A stretch of DNA of 64,000 nt from Pyricularia pennisetigena (GCF_004337985.1 NC_043741.1:5357445-5421444), one strand, 5' to 3'. Positions 46,548-58,669 are shown, counted from the stretch's first letter. Notes: generated from the sequence alone by a model not told the origin. Made by a program: numbers and translations.

Positions 46548-47508
46548 TTTGATGACTTCGGACGGGTACCAAAGCTAGGGGCCGTTCTGCTCCGTTGCGG
46601 CGCTGGAAGACAGCGGGGCCTTACGGGGTTGTGCCTTGGCGAGCTTGAAAATGCGATAAATCGTGTGTCAATCGAGTGGAAGCTGCATTCGAAGAAACTG
46701 TGCATTGACAGCAAGTCCTCGGGCTGGGAATTGAAGCGCCGGTTTGTGCCCGATCAAGTGCCGAAAACACCACGAGAGGCAGTCGCGCAATTTGTCGCGG
46801 AAAGCCAAGCTCGGGGCGTCGATGCCTGACGCTCTTCGCCAGATGAGATAACCCAAGCTAGTCTCAACTGCCCCTACGCCGGGCGAGGCAGTCCTCCCTG
46901 ACAGCGTAGTCGGGCTTGGGTTAGCTGTAACGGTAGTACTCGGTTTTATATTCCTAAAATTGGAAATTTTGAGGAGTGCCGCTGAAAATCAGTGGTTCTT
47001 GAGTTCTGTGAACCTGCTAGCATAGAAGCATGGAAGCTCAGCTGCCCGCCGCCCCTCCGCCTGGCTGATGTTCAATTGGTGCCGTGCAACAAAGTGGCAG
47101 TGACGGAAGGCTTGCCGGGGTGAGCAGCAGGGCAGTCCGTGCACCTGAATTGACCCGGATAAGGAAGGCCTAAGTAATGACATAATCAAGCTTGACCAAT
47201 CACATCGCTGCGGCTTAGTCTCTAGGATCAGATACATGCCATGTTGAGGCTACAAATGTCCTTCTGAGAATCATCACCACGACGGCTTTCTTTGAATCAG
47301 CCTTCAAACTTTAGGACTTTCGAAATTGAACCTTTTGCTGATTCTTATATCGATCCTGTCATGCCATAGCGCTTGAAGGGATCCTAGCTTGCTGGATCAT
47401 TCCAGTCTTCTCTTTTTTTTTTTTCCCTCTCATCTCGTCCTCCAGGTCTCAGGACCAATCGGCCTTTAACAACGCGACACGCTGCTTAATCTGAGCTCAG
47501 CCGCCACC
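46548..47508. other. Divergent promoter region WD40 gene / SPT5
   Basis: 960 bp, no supported gene. A 67-codon frame (46629-46829) has no features. T11 at about 47412-47423 and a CT-rich stretch precede SPT5, whose ATG sits in a near-ideal GCCGCCACCATGG context. Confidence 0.5.
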
Positions 47509-50500
47509 ATGGCTGACGATATGAAGTACGACTCCGAGTCGGATGACGACAACTTCAATCCCGCCCCGGCGGATGTCTCAGATGATGAAGAGACAGAGAA
47601 GAACGCGACACGACGCGGCTCTGATGACGATGGCCGTCCGTCGAGCTCAGATCGAAAAGCCACCAGTCCAGCTCGTGAAGCCGACAGCGATGCCGAGGAT
47701 CAGGATGACGCCGCTGGTGAAGAAGAGGAGGAGGAGGAGGAAGATGAAGAGGAAGATGAGGATGACGAGGAGGAGGATGTCCGCGCTGTAAGCTGATCTC
47801 GATTCGCACCGGTCAGCTGGTAGAGGGTGTTTGGTTAATTGAGGTTTCCCGCTTGCTGACAACTACGGTGTTTACTTCAGGGCCATCGCAGGAAGCGCCG
47901 CAAGGACCGGAGGGCTGCTTTCTTCGATATCGAAGCCGAAGTAGATGACGAAGACGAAGGCGAAGACGATGAAAAGGATGGCGAGGAGATACTGGGAGAC
48001 TTTATCGACCACGACCCGGAAGATGTTGCCGAGCCCGGTCGGATAGACGATGATAGGAGGCATCGTGATCTTGATCGCCAGCGAGAGATGGAGTCCAGCA
48101 TGGACGCTGAGAAGCAAGCCGAAATCCTTCGGCAGCGCTACGGCAACCGTCGCCGGGCTGGTGGTTTGGGTGACTCTGCCGTGGTTCCCAAGCGTCTTCT
48201 CCTCCCCAGCGTTGACGATCCTCATATCTGGGCAGTCCGCTGTAAGGAAGGCAAGGAACGTGAGGTTGTCTGGTCTATCATGAAGCGCATTGAGCAACGT
48301 ATGGGGACCAAGGAGGAGCTGAGCATAACATCAGCCTTTGAGCGCGGTGGAACCGCATCCGTTATGAAGGGATACGTCTACGTCGAGGCCAACAGGTCTA
48401 CGGATATCATGGTTGCGCTTGACGGTTTGCTCAACGTGTACCCTCGCACGAAGATGCTTCTCGTCGAAATCAAGGATATGCCAGATTTGCTCCGGGTTCA
48501 GAAGACTCCAGAGCTCAAGGTTGGCGACCACGTCCGTCTCAAGAGGCCCCCGAGATATGCGGGTGATCTTGCCGTGGTCAGAAATGTAACAGAAAACGGG
48601 CTCGAGGTTCAAGTCGCCTTTCTCCCTCGCCTAGACTACGGTCAGCGCGATGATGCTTTCACGAAAACCGAAGATGGCAAACGTAAGCGTTTCGCGTCTG
48701 GTCCGCGTCCGCCTCAACGACCATTCAACGAAGCCGAAGCGCGCAAGCATGATCCTCGTCTCCTTTCGGCAAGCCTTCCCGGTGTCTTTGACTACATGGG
48801 TGACCACTTCGAGAATGGTCTCCTGATCCGAGACTACAAGATACAGCAACTGGAAACCAAGGATGTCGTTGCTACCCCCTCTGAGATCATGCTCTTTGCG
48901 CAAGTTGCCCAAGACGGAACAGAACATCTAGACCTGACGCCGCTTGCGTCCAGCCTCGAAGACACCAATGTCACTTATTTACCCGGCGACTCTATCGAGG
49001 TGTACGATGGCGAGCAGAAAGGCGTAGTCGGAAAGGCAGTTAACGTGCAAGGGGGTGTTGTCACGCTCAAGGTCACGGAAGGCGATCTTGTTGGCCAAGT
49101 CATCGAGGTGCCTACCAAAGGTCTTCGCAAACGCTTCAGAATCGGTGATCATGTTAAAGTTGTGGGTGGCTCTAACAAAGGGGAGGTCGGTATGGTCGTA
49201 CAAGTCGAAGATATTCGAGTATCGATCGTCACGGATCAAACCAAGGCCACGCTCACGGTTTTCAGCAAAGATCTCAGGGAAGCCAGCGATAGTGGTGGTC
49301 AGGGATCTATTGGACAATATTCGCTTCAGGATCTTGTCCAGCTGGATGTCACAACCGTCGCCTGTATTCTGAAGATTGACGGCGAGAACCTGACGGTTCT
49401 CGATCAAAATGGAGATGCTCGGCAGGTGCCAGTATCGCAGATCGCCAACAGGATACCTCCGAAAAAGCTTGCGGTCGCTGCGGACCGAAACGGTGCGGAG
49501 GTAAGGCTTGATGATGTTGTCAAGGAGGTCGTCGGACAGAGACGTCAAGGAAAGATCATCCACATCCACCGAGGCTACTGCTACCTTCAAAGCGACTCTG
49601 TGAAGGAGAACTCTGGTATATTCGTGACCAGGGCCAGCAATGTTACAACCGTGGCAGCCAAGGGCGGGCGGGCCAACAATAATTCGCTGCCTGACCTGAC
49701 AGCAATGAACCCTGCATTGAAGAGAAACCCCAGCGGAATGCAGGCACCTCAACCCAAGCCACAACTTGGACGTGATAGGGCACTGGGTCAAACCGTCAGC
49801 GTCCGTAGAGGTGGTTACAAGGGCTTGCTTGGCATCGTCAAGGATACCACAGAGACGCATGCACGTGTAGAACTGCATACCAAAAACAAGATTATCATGG
49901 TGCCCAAGGCCGACTTGGTGTTCAAGGACAAGGTAACCGGCCGTCCCATCGATATCTTCTCCAGAGGAGGTATGGGAGGTCGTGGCGGAGGCAACGCTGG
50001 TAACAGGGGAGGCTTCGGTGGCAACACCAGCTATGGCGGTCGTACACCAGCCGGGGACGGCGGCAGGGGAGGTCGCACGCCAGCTTGGGAGTCCAGCTGT
50101 AAGTTTTCTGGGCTTCTGGTGATACTTGCGCTTTACTTAATGTTCCGAGACCCGCTAACATGTCTACAACTGCAGCTTCTCGCACCCCGGCGTGGTCACG
50201 AGCTGACGCTGGAGGACGTACACCGGCCTGGCCAAGCGCTGACGGATCGCGGACTGTCAACCCGTACGACGGGAGCCGCACCGCGTACGGCAGCGGATCC
50301 CGCACACCCGCATGGATGTCCGGGTCCAAAACACCCGCGCCTCACGACTCGTTCTCGAGCAATTCCGCCTGGAGCTCCGGGGCAAAGACACCATACGGTG
50401 CGTCTGCGCCGACGCCGGCTGCTAGCAACAACGACACTTGGGGTTACACGCCAGGACCGAGTGGGTCTTCCAACGCTTACGACGCGCCTACACCAGGCGC

Positions 50501-50789
50501 AGGTCTGGGAGCTCCCACTCCTGGTGCACTGGATGCTCCTACCCCTGGTGCAATGGATGCCCCCACCCCTGGTGCGTACTCGGCTCCAACCCCGGGAGCC
50601 ATGAGTGCTCCAACGCCGGCGGCTGCATGGCAAGGAGGCTGGGGTGCGGATTCGGCGCCAACGCCAGCCGCTGCTGCGCCTACACCAGGTGCATCTGGGG
50701 GCTACTACGGCGCACCAACTCCGGCGGCATACGGCGCACCGGAGACACCTGCGGCCAGTGGGCCTCGATATATTGATGACGATGAGTGA
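47509..50789 (+). CDS. SPT5: Transcription elongation factor Spt5
   Basis: Three exons, 47509-47787, 47881-50098 and 50176-50789, give 1036 residues. The N-terminus is acidic (a long E/D run ending DEEEDVRA), then basic [16 protein letters not shown]. The NGN domain follows ([23 protein letters not shown] ... [18 protein letters not shown]), then several KOW modules ([81 protein letters not shown]). The C-terminal region has two repeat types: four TPAW units (RTPAW) and ten APTP units, ending PRYIDDDE. With Spt4 it forms DSIF, which clamps RNA polymerase II. The second intron lies inside the first repeat block. Confidence 0.96.
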
Positions 50790-51700
50790 GGAAGCTGAAA
50801 ATGAGAGGAGAAGTAGAAACCCAGCAAACACGGCAAAACTCGTAGACTCAGTTGGTCGGGGGAAATCCCGAATTCGAATTAAGGTGTCCTTTGGGTTTTG
50901 CTGATCTGGACAGCAAGTTTCATTTCATTGTTGTAGGATATTGTCAGGGATACAGCATTGAGGCATATATTATTTTTTTTTCCGTTTCGCTGTGGAAACA
51001 AGACAAACTGCCTGCCCTGTGGTTGCGCGAAGCAGTTGATTAGCCCATTAGTTCGGTGTGTGTTGCACCGAACATGATTTTAGCATTCCACAAGACGGAA
51101 ATTGCTTTTACGTGGATGAGCGATAGAAAGCGGGCGGTGAAATCGCTCACCAAGAAGCCTTTCGACAAATAATAGAAAGCGCGCGATTTTGCACAAAAGT
51201 CCCCAATGGGCCAGATTTGCTCACATCATTGGAGCCGCAATTTGGACACGGAGAATGCTATTCCATTGCGCGGCGCTCTATGTGCCGAGGTTTATATTGA
51301 ACAATATATCTGAGGCGGCCCTAATTGGCTCTTTTGCTGTGGGTGGCCATCTGTCTGTCGCCTTCGCAATTTATTCGATGGCTGGACCCAGACATTTGAA
51401 TTTCAGGTTGAGACTATTGCTCCCGGCATTCGGGTTCGCGTGACTTTTTCGAGTGTAAGTGGAATCCGAAGCTATGGGCGTCATATACTCCAGGGGGCTA
51501 TTTACTGGTGTTTATAAAAGCCAGTCTGGGCTGTTAAGGTCAATAAGAAGTCTTGTAGTTGCAGCAGGCCTTGCTGTTGAAGCCAGCACCGTAAGAGGAC
51601 CACTGCGGAATTCAACTTTGAGTCCGGAGTAGCGGAAGTTGAAAACGAAATCATATCTTTTCCAGATCTAGTCGACAATCCCCAAAGATCTCTACTCATC
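50790..51700. other. Intergenic region upstream of the AA9 gene
   Basis: SPT5 3' UTR and LPMO promoter. No gene supported; an 84-codon frame at 51189-51443 is featureless. Confidence 0.5.
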
Positions 51701-52624
51701 ATGATGATGTTGACAGCTCTCCTGGCCTTCACGGCCGCCGTCGCCGAGGCACATTGCAAGTGAACCTCTGGACAGCCCCAAGACAACACCCGGCCCTCTT
51801 CCACGATGTGCAGCAACTAACATGGACGACTGTCTGCAGACACCTTCCCGTCGATCCAGGCCGGCAGCCAGAGCACCGGCGACTGGCAGGCGGTACGGCA
51901 GACGACCAACTACCAGAGCAACGGGCCCGTCACCGACGTGCAGTCGTCGCAGATGACGTGCTACGAGCTCAACCCAGGCCGCGCCGCCCCGTTGACCGTC
52001 AACGTGACGGCCGGCTCCACCGTCGCCTACACGGCCAAGACCTCCATCAGCCACCCCGGCCCTCTCTCGGCCTGGCTCGGCTTCGTACCCCAGGGCAAGA
52101 CGGCCGCGTCCTGGGACGGCTCCGGCGCCAGGTGGTTGAAGATTCTGCAGGACAAGCCCTCTGTTGGGAATAATGGGCTTACCTGGCCTACGCAGGGTGA
52201 GACGGTTTTTTTTTTTTTTTTTTTTTCTCTACTCCTTTCCTTTGGGAAGACAAAATCACGAGATGGCTTGTCCAAAAAAGAAGACCGAATGACTGACTTG
52301 ATATCCCGGGCGGGGAAAAAAACAAACAAAACAGACAAAACCAGCGTCAACGTCCCGATCCCTAAGTGCATCCCCAGCGGCGACTACCTGCTCCGCATCG
52401 AGCACATTGCGCTGCACAGCGCGAGCTCCGTCGGCGGCGCCCAGCTGTACATATCGTGCGCGCAGCTCACCGTCACAGGCGGGACGGGCACGTCGGCGCC
52501 GACGGCGCGCATGGTGTCCATCCCGGGCGTCTACAACGCTCAGGACCCCGGCCTGCTCGTCAACATCTACTACCCCGTCCCCACCAACTACAAGGCCCCG
52601 GGCCCTGACCCGTTCACGTGTTGA
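51701..52624 (+). CDS. AA9 lytic polysaccharide monooxygenase (former GH61)
   Basis: Three exons, 51701-51755, 51840-52196 and 52335-52624, code for 233 residues. Signal peptide MMMLTALLAFTAAVAEA (17) is followed by the mature N-terminal His18, which forms the copper histidine brace; the start of the mature protein, H|YTFPSIQAGSQSTGDW, is restored only if intron 1 (51756-51839) is spliced as GC-AG. The second copper His is in ISHPGPLSAWLG and the axial Tyr/Gln site in GGAQLYISCAQ; PIPKCIPSGDYLLRIEHIALH is the family's conserved strand. No CBM1 is present. It oxidatively cleaves cellulose or xyloglucan. For intron 2 the in-frame acceptor is ACAG at 52331-52334; a CCAG ten bases on would break the frame. 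Intron 2 holds a T22-class run. Confidence 0.88.
51756..51839 (+). other. GC-AG intron in the AA9 gene
   Basis: Donor GCAAGT, acceptor CTGCAG, phase 1. Using the GT at 51760 instead would give a stop or wrong frame on every available acceptor. Confidence 0.8.
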
Positions 52625-52876
52625 TGTGGGAAAAAGGATGTGCGGGTGTTTTGGATGGATTCTTCGTTGTGGAGTGGGATTCTGCGTGCGTGTATGTATG
52701 ATGAGAAAAACAAAGCTACTATTGCTAATTCCCTTGAAACATCGGAGGTCGAAATGTCCTTACACATTCTCGTCCTCCCTTGCCTAAAGTCCATGTGATA
52801 CACTTGCCAATATATTTGTTCTGTCTGACTTCCTATGCCCGGTTCATGTCAAAGTCCCTCGGATATCAAACCTCAG

Positions 52877-54711
52877 TCAGTCAGTCTTGTCAACCCCAGT
52901 CTCGACATCCTGGCCATTCTTTCCTGCCTCGGCGACATTGCTGGTCGGTGCTTGGCCGTTGGCCTTGCCGGGTCCGTTATCCACAATCTCGATATGCCTG
53001 GCGGCGTCCGTTGCGCTATTGTCAACGTCCAGCACCTTTTGCTCTCCGGCCCTGGCCTTCCTCGCAGCTTCTCCACCCTCCTCGTTGCTGTCTTGGTCAT
53101 CCGTCGGATACGGATCCGGCCGTTCGATGCGAAGCTTTATGACCTCTGGTCCCGCATCCTCGCCCTCGGCGAGCCGGCAGTATACCCGCAAGCCCAGGAT
53201 GGCCACGGAGTTCCATGTGTCATTCTCGAAGTCGGCATTTACCGGTGGCCCGGCTGGTGGAGGGAGGCGAGGGGGAGGACCACCAGGGGAAGGTCGGGCG
53301 GTTACGGGGATGGTGCCCGGGGTATAGCCTCCAGCCGCGGCGAATCGCGTCGAGCACGAGCTCGACCTCGCCGTCAGATATCTCAAGACACGCTCTTCGT
53401 TTCACTGGCATCTTGGTCGCTGTCTTCGATGTCGGGGCGCTGGGGCGGCCCGTACTGTCGCCCTGGCAACCTTTTCGCGTTGTAGGGGGGCATGCCGCCG
53501 GCGTACAGCATCCGGGGCTGCTGCTGTGGTCTCATCTGCTGCAACGGTGGGGGGCCGCCGCGCGTGCGTGACCTTGAGAACTGTCTACGTGGGGCGATCC
53601 TTCGGCACTACCTGAGTTGAGAAGCATTCTATCTGGGTGTTGCGAATTGAAAAGGCCGCTAGGGCTTGCTGCAGCTGGTTCTAAAGTAATGCCCTTGGGT
53701 CGATCTACTGCTAGACCTTTGTCCACTGTATGCAACCCGTGGACGATTTGCTTTGGCTCAATGTTCGTCGCGCGTTCTGTAGTTTCCACAGCTGTCGACG
53801 ACATCACACGTCCTGCAGTGTCTCCAACTACACTGGCCATATTTGACCCAGTTGATTTATTGGCTTCTTGCGAGCTGAAGTGCTTCCCTTTACCCGGCGC
53901 TTCCTCAGAGAAGGCCGTTGGTTCCGGGGTTTCTTCAACTGCAACAGCGGTATTCCTCAGTGGGTGAGCTGTCATGTTTGCCGCCTCCCCTGACGGCTGA
54001 CCCTCTTCCATCTGCGACTCAGAGTCGGCCGCAGCAGGCGCTACCTCAAGGCTCCTCGAGAAAGAGCTTCCAGGAGCTGGATGTCAAGACTGCCCTTCGT
54101 AGTCGTTGACTTCACACTTGTAGGATTCCACTCCTGAGTAAACTGGCTGCTTGGGGCCTCTCTCAGCTGTTCAGTAACATGTTGTCTGTCTGCATTCAAG
54201 GCCGCAATAACCTTGTTACTCTTGTCGCTTACGTCGAACTGACTGTTTGCAACTCGAGTCTCGACAGCCGGTACTGTTTTGTATCCCTTGGCAAGCCACT
54301 CGGGCGTCCATTTCGCTGAGCCATCCGACCACTTGCCTTTTCCACTCGTCTCGACCCCAAGGGTTCCTCAACATGAGCAGATGACTATTCCTCTGCGCTG
54401 ACCGGTCCCGCGACCCCAAATGCCTGTGCTGCATTCATAGTCGCCGTGGGCTTTGCGTATGCCTAATGAGAAAACATACATTTCAGTCAGCACTCGCCAT
54501 TGTATTTGCCAGGAGTCTTGGCTATAAACTTATTCCAAAAGTCGTCCAGTTTCTCCTGCGGCGCCTGGTCCTTTGCTGAGTACCCTGATGGACCTACATT
54601 TGGCGAACCTTTCCGATGGGCTGGCCGCGTATTGGTGCTGGACGTAGAGGTGCTAGAATCGTCCGAGTTGCTGTCGGGCGTGATCCTGATATGATTTGGC
54701 GGCTTTTTGAT
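52877..54711 (-). pseudogene. Decayed calpain-family cysteine protease gene
   Basis: Minus-strand remnants in order. An N-terminal segment starting IKKPPNHIRITPDSNSDD includes EKLDDFWNKFIAKTPGK (about 54500-54560). Then LLMLRNPWGRDEW (NPWG at 54365-54354, the calpain catalytic Asn motif) is followed, after a one-base frame change, by GKWSDGSAKWTPEWLAKG, the next conserved calpain block. Low-complexity linker follows in other frames, then SDGEVELVLDAIRRG, and finally ADFENDTWNSVAILGLRVYCR with an acidic end at 52877. Only about 100 bp separate the N-terminal segment and NPWG, so the catalytic Cys and His regions are gone. At least three frame changes and several stops occur. A working protease is excluded by what is seen; family assignment rests mainly on the NPWG and WSDGS blocks. 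Confidence 0.7.
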
Positions 54712-55337
54712 CTAAACTTATCAAGAAGTGGCTGTGTGTATAGTCTTTTTTCCAAAGATAATCACATTGGTGTTTGTTAACAAGAGTGCGCAAACACTGA
54801 GGCTGCGTGACGACAGATCGCCGTATTCAAATGTTCCCAATCAGCAATGGGGAACAATACTGTTGAACCAAGTCTCTGTCCAAGTGTTGTGAGTAGGCTG
54901 AAGCAGTCATAAAGGAGATTTCCTTCACACTGATCAGAAGTTAATTTTGATTTTCCAAGTGAAATGTTCATGAAAGCGAAAGCAGGTACAGGTGCTGTGC
55001 CTCTCTGACCGCCTTAAATTACCAATGGTTTCACCCATTAACTGGCAGAGTTTAGCTCGTCTAGGTAAGGTAAGGTACCAGGAAGTTATCGACTTGCAGA
55101 GCAGCAATCTGTTCAAGTAGCATTGGGGGGCTTGAGCGTCAGTAGGCAGGTCAGGCTACGATCGATCCCCATGCCATGTTGTACAACCCATTCAACTAGG
55201 GACTTTGAAGCAAAAAAAAGAAAAAGGGGTATCATTGGCAGCTCCTACTGCGACTTTGAATAGCAGCATTACACTGCAATCTAGCAATATTGTTTTATCG
55301 GCATGGGGAGAGTCAGCGGCGCCACTAGCGCCCAGAA
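54712..55337. other. Intergenic region
   Basis: 626 bp; no gene seen. It might once have held the first exon of the decayed calpain gene, but nothing recognisable remains. Confidence 0.45.
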
Positions 55338-56288
55338 TCAGAACCGATCCAGCAAGTCGGTAACCTTCCTCCTCGCGTCTTCTTCCAGTGCAACTGGCAC
55401 ACTGTCTTCGCGGTCCTCGAAGAGACTGTCTTCGTCGTTTGATCCAACGGCCGAAGCCTTATTCTGAGATTCTTTCTGTATGAGTCGTGCCACGCGACCC
55501 CCTACGCGGGCCATCAGGATTCTAGTACGCTCCAGTTCCTGCTCCAGTTCTCCATTCTTGGTGACTAGGTGCCTCTGAACATGAGCAGCCGCAGCATGAT
55601 CATCGCTCATGTCATCGGAGCTGGCTTGAAAAGGTGCCAAGCCGTCGCGCAAGGCACGCAATCGCCGTACACGCAACAGCAGAGCCTCGCGCTCGACTGA
55701 CAGCTCCTTTAGACTTTCGGACAATTCTGCGAATCGCTTGACCTCCGCGGGATACGTCTCTGCATCCTTTTCCAAGGGCCAATTGCCGGGAAGTGCCGAT
55801 ATAGTTTTTGCATCAGCTAGGCCGCCACACGCAAAATACGCGACAGGTTAGCTAGCATTCAAAGTGTGTTATTGTTTTAGGGAGTCAAGCATATTTTCTG
55901 CGCATTACACACCAAAATCCGTGCCGCTCGATATTCCCATGGCCTGCAGCTCGTTTCCTTCGGGATGCAGCTCTGTCGCTTTTTCTCGCTCCATCAGATA
56001 GAGCTGTTCCAGCTGCTCGGCCACATGCCGTGTGGCGGCAGACGCGTAGACGCGGTTCACGTGCTGGTGCAGCCGGTGGTTGATACGCACCATGGCAGCC
56101 TCGACGGCCCTCTCAGGAATCGTGGCCCCCGCGGCACTGCCGCCGTTGTTGCCTGCCGCTTGAGCGGGTGCATTGTTTCCCGCACGCCAGGCGCGTGATG
56201 GGGCCAACGGTTGAGATAGTAACCGCACCTGCTCCGCTATCAACTCTTGTTTGAGTGTGAGGATTGTAGGCGGTGCTGCTGAAGACAT
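55338..56288 (-). CDS. FTA4: Kinetochore protein Fta4 (Sim4/COMA-associated)
   Basis: Two exons, 56288-55913 and 55816-55338, with a 96-bp GT-AG intron, give 284 residues. The N-terminal TILTLKQELIAEQVRLLSQPLAPSRAWR and the pattern PERAVEAAMVRINHRLHQHVNRVYASAATRHVAEQLEQLY fit the fungal Fta4 family; the second half (ALPGNWPLEKDAETYPAEVKRFAEL, coiled coils, and LVTKNGELEQELERTRILMARVGGRVARL) completes it. The protein is helical throughout and ends acidic then VTDLLDRF. Fta4 is an inner-kinetochore subunit (CENP-U-like) of the constitutive centromere network. The first ATG of the frame (56288) was used. It is divergent from GET4. Confidence 0.75.
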
Positions 56289-56784
56289 TGTGGGGATCTC
56301 AATCAAGGCGGCCAATGGCTGGGCCGTTTATCAGAATTCAATGTGTTTATTCCCATACATAAAATTTAAAGTCGTTGCGCCCTGTAACTTTAGCTTGACA
56401 TGGGGCCGCTGGTGCATAGTAGCTTTTGGGGCTATTTCCGTTGAAGCTCTTTGGTAAAATGACGACATCCAATGGGTATTGCACATTGGTGACGCTACAA
56501 TTAGCCTGCGAATAGTGTTCACCAATGGAAGTAAACAGAGGGGCGGGGACTTTTTTTTGGCGGGGACGCCCTGGTCTGGCGGGGCGTTACGGAGCTTAAG
56601 CATCTTCAATCTTCTGTCAAGAACAACCGGAACTTCTGGACACACAAGTGCAAGCACTTTTAGGTCTAGACCCGAGCTTTGAAGTTGAGAGTCCTTTTCA
56701 CCCTGTCAGCCCGTCAAATCTTTGCCCAAGGCGTCGATCCATACGACATTTACTCTCCAGCAAACCAACCACAAACCACCAATC
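56289..56784. promoter_or_regulatory. Divergent promoter FTA4 / GET4
   Basis: 496 bp between two start codons pointing outward. No coding signal. It may act as a shared promoter; no specific factor site stands out. Confidence 0.5.
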
Positions 56785-57882
56785 ATGGCGAGCAAGACCG
56801 ACAAGACCGACAAGATCGACAAGATCATTGCGCGCCTCCAGCAGCGCATCGCCGAGGGCCAATTCTACGAGGCACAACAGCAGACCCGTGTCGTGGCTGC
56901 CAGGTACATCAAGGCGTCAAGCTGGGGCCCCGCGACCGACATCCTCTTCAATGTTGCCCAGTCGCTCCTCAAGGCCGGCCAGGGAGGCAGTGGTGGCGAT
57001 CTGGCTACTCTGCTGGTTGACGTCTACAAGCAGGCCGAGCTTAAACCGGACTCGGCCAACAAGGGAAAGCTTTTGACGCTGTTGAGGTTGTTTGGCCCTG
57101 GGGAGCCTACGAAAAAGAAATTCGTCAACGAGATGATTGGGTGAGTGTCTTTTTCTGCGGCTTGGTTATTCGGGAAAACCTACAAGCGCACATTGCTGAC
57201 ATACTACCCTGTGCCCTCAACTAGATGGTCATCCAAGTTCGGAGAGTACCCCGCGGGCGACCCGGAACTGCACCACGTGGCGGGCTCACAATTCGCCGAA
57301 GAGCACGAGACCGCCGAGGCGGAAAGGCACCTAATCCTCGGTACCAAGGATTCGGCCGAGGTGCTTGCACGCATGGAATACTCGTGGTACAAGGAGGACG
57401 ACTCGCACACGGCACCCCTCTACGCCGCGCGCGCCGTCCTCCCCTACCTCCTCGTCGGCAACGTCCGCGCCGCCAACGCCTGCTACCGGTCGTTCACCAG
57501 CGCCCTGAGCGCCGACAACCAGGGCATGGGCGTTCAGGACGTCAGCACCAACAGCGCGGACCTGCGCGTCTTCCCTAGCCTGCCTCTGCTCAACTTCCTC
57601 GGTCTGCTGCTGCTGGCCATCCAGAAGGGCAACCCGGACGCCTTCAGGAAGCTTACGATGAAGTACGGCCCGCAGATAGCAGAGTCGGCTCCGGCCTGGC
57701 AGGAGAGCCTGGAGAGCATCGCTGAGATGTACTTTGGTATCGCCAGGCCTAGGCAGAGCAACCCGCTGATGGATATGATGGGAAGCCTTTTCGGAGGTGC
57801 TGGCGGTGGTGGTGGTGGTGCCGCATCAAGGAAGCCGCCCACGAGGAGGGTGGAGGCACCGGCTGCAGAGGGATTAGACTAG
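56785..57882 (+). CDS. GET4: Get4, tail-anchored protein targeting factor
   Basis: Two exons, 56785-57140 and 57225-57882, joined as MIG|WSSKFGEYPAGDPELHH, code for 337 residues. The alpha-helical repeat protein shows IARLQQRIAEGQFYEAQQQTRVVAARY at the N-terminus, DILFNVAQSLLKAGQGGSGGDLA, and a C-terminal FLGLLLLAIQKGNPDAFRKL plus ESIAEMYFGI, the typical Get4/TRC35 features. The tail is Gly-rich (MMGSLFGGAGGGGGG). With Get5 it links Sgt2 to Get3 to deliver tail-anchored proteins to the ER. The ATG at 56785 was preferred over an upstream in-frame one at 56722 because the family start follows it. Confidence 0.92.
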
Positions 57883-58010
57883 AGGAGTTTTCTATTCGCA
57901 GAAAAAGCGCTGACGCTATTGCTTGATTGTAGTTTATACCCATTCATGACGATGCTGAAAAAGACATGCTAGACGACCGATGATGATTTTTTTCCCCCCG
58001 TGGATCAATC

Positions 58011-58669
58011 TCATTGGCGTCGTGGTAATAAATCCTCCTTTTCAAACATCCAATTATCCTCGGACAATGCAGCTACTTTGGCTCTCAAACTTGCTCGTAC
58101 AGCCTCCAATATTTCTTGATTGGAGGCAACAAAAATAAAATGTCAGCTGTGAAGGTGCACCAGAAATGCCACAAGCTTGGGAAGTGCAATACTCACCCTC
58201 TGGCTGTACCGGAATGCTATTCTGGTTGATTTGATGATGCCTTACAACGTCTGCCAGTCTTTGTCGCTCCTCTAATACGACCAGAATGTCAGTTAACACA
58301 ATCACCGCGCACAACGTGCCACAAGCCCCAAGCACAGACGCAGGCCATAGAGCGTTACATACTCTCGTTCTGCTGCCTTGAATCTAGCACGACCTCATCC
58401 ATGTCGTCGATGGGCGGCGTCGGGGGTAGGTCTAGCTCCACATCCCCGTTCTGATCGCGGACCACGATATCAGACCCCTGAGCATCGTCTTCCAGATGCA
58501 GCCGACTGTCGCCAGAACTGGATGAGCTGGTTCCGTTCTGCAGCGTCGGGCGGCGAGTCAGTTGGCCCTGAAAGAGGTTGCGACGGACGCTAGTTGAAGG
58601 CACGGCGTGTCGTGTTCGGGCCATACCGGGGGGCTGTTGTTGCCGGTTCGATGCTTGCCTCTCCGCCAT
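58011..58669 (-). CDS. Unrecognised small protein, three exons
   Basis: Exons 58669-58363, 58271-58197 and 58114-58011 join in matching phases (1, 1) across two GT-AG introns of 91 and 82 bp to give 161 residues. I do not recognise the family. The N-terminal half is basic and disordered (RTRHAVPSTSVRRNLFQGQLTRR), then IVVRDQNGDVELDLPPTPP, and the C-terminal half is helical (KERQRLADVVRHHQINQN, EEILEAVRASLRAKVAALSEDNWMFE). Support for being real: three exons with clean splice sites, continuous helical character across both junctions, and a start codon divergent from POL3. A role in chromosome biology is only a guess from shared promoter position. Confidence 0.6.

Noticed and set aside
46629..46829. 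67-codon frame between the WD40 gene and SPT5
   Set aside because: Short, featureless, in a region that fits a divergent promoter.
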